NCBI GenBank assembly: GCA_963981505.1
Contig: CAXCEI010000037.1
Span: forward strand, 1 to 14,062
Length of the DNA stretch: 14,062 bases
Source: OPU3-GD-OMZ sp001901525
GTDB taxonomy: Bacteria; Pseudomonadota; Gammaproteobacteria; Methylococcales; Methylomonadaceae
Direction: 5' to 3'
Shown: positions 13,857 to 14,062 of the stretch, one piece after another
Layout: each line of letters starts with the position of its first letter
Numbering within the stretch: position 1 is the stretch's first letter
Made by a program: the position numbers and the translations under genes
The notes under the pieces: model-generated
Seen by the model: only the letters and a program-made list of their open reading frames with translations
Database searches by the model: none
What the model was told of the DNA's origin: nothing

Positions 13857-13862
13857 TATAGT
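13857..13862 (+). promoter_or_regulatory. Extended -10 promoter candidate for the gene at 13946
   Basis: TGCTATAGT (13854-13862) is an extended -10 (TG-N-TATAGT). The -35 at normal spacing is poor and T-rich, which an extended -10 can tolerate. The resulting leader of about 75 nt would contain the dyads CGCTTTAAGCG (13863-13873, partly overlapping the start site), ATAAATC-ATG-GATTTAT (13874-13890) and GATTTTAAATC. Confidence 0.45.
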
Positions 13863-13945
13863 CGCTTTAAGCGATAAATCATGGATTTATGAACTTAATT
13901 TAGATTTTAAATCATCTTTTTTTTAATTAACTCCTAGGGGGAGAC

Positions 13946-14062
13946 ATGAAAAAACAGTTACTCACGTCGGCCATAGCCGGTTGCTTTTTAGCAGCCAGCG
14001 GCGCGGCATCGGCGGGTGGTGCAGTTGAAGCACTGACCGGTACTGACATTAACGGCACTAAA
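13946..14062 (+). CDS. Exported protein of unknown function, 5' part only
   Basis: Only the first 39 codons lie in the window. The ATG at 13946 has a strong SD (GGGGGAG, ending 3 nt before it), so this is a real start. The product begins MKKQLLTSAIAGCFLAASG and continues to ASA followed by GGAVEALTGTDINGTK: a positively charged start, a hydrophobic core and an Ala-x-Ala cleavage site near residue 23, a classic Sec signal peptide. IAGC at 10-13 looks like a lipobox but falls too early in the hydrophobic core to be convincing. The protein should be periplasmic or in the outer membrane. It is divergent from glnK-amtB. I do not recognise the mature part; putative porins often occur beside glnK-amtB in gammaproteobacteria, but 16 mature residues cannot test that. 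Confidence 0.8.
   Translation, partial: MKKQLLTSAIAGCFLAASGAASAGGAVEALTGTDINGTK

Noticed and set aside
13955..13984. Lipobox IAGC in the exported protein at 13946
   Set aside because: The Cys is at residue 13, in the middle of the hydrophobic core that continues to an ASA cleavage site, so ordinary signal peptidase I processing is more likely.

Overview
The window (about 14 kb, moderate GC, densely packed) looks like a chromosomal nitrogen-assimilation region of a gammaproteobacterium. The evidence is the NADH-dependent siroheme nitrite reductase nirBD, NarK-type nitrate transporters beside a fused protein phosphatase/protein kinase (an arrangement I recall from the Pseudomonas nitrate-assimilation cluster), and a glnK-amtB pair with sigma-54 signals. 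I cannot name the genus from the sequence alone.

Layout. 1-3799 (minus strand) is a tight operon nirB-nirD-phzF-like, the last gene running off the left edge. 3800-4124 is a divergent control region: a sigma-54 promoter for nirB and two NtrC-type dyads about 30 bp apart. 4125-5174 (plus) encodes an exported di-heme cytochrome c peroxidase/MauG-family protein whose 3' end overlaps the 3' end of a LysR-type regulator (5125-6027, minus). 6028-6358 holds LysR-type dyads, a nested hairpin and a sigma-54 promoter. Two tandem paralogous nitrate/nitrite transporter genes follow (6359-7834 and 8416-9900), each with its own sigma-54 promoter, then a 577-residue PP2C phosphatase-Ser/Thr kinase fusion with a C-terminal membrane anchor (9964-11697). 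A bidirectional terminator separates these from the convergent glnK-amtB operon (minus, 11891-13523), which has its own sigma-54 promoter and upstream NtrC-type dyads. A divergent exported protein begins at 13946 and runs off the right edge.

How it fits together. NarK-type carriers would import nitrate (or exchange it for nitrite), NirBD would reduce nitrite to ammonium, AmtB would take up ammonium, and GlnK would report nitrogen status and gate AmtB. Four -24/-12 promoters, in front of nirB, both narK copies and glnK, imply shared control by RpoN, very probably with NtrC at nirB and glnK. No assimilatory nitrate reductase gene is present here, so that enzyme must be encoded elsewhere or be absent.

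The least ordinary points are: the repeated sigma-54 geometry (the -12 GC lies exactly 41 nt from the start codon in three of four cases); narK paralogs sharing a 125-bp stretch of complete identity amid more diverged sequence; the kinase-phosphatase fusion with a degenerate ATP-binding loop; and a nested hairpin preceding the first narK. No CRISPR array, insertion sequence, tRNA or rRNA was seen.
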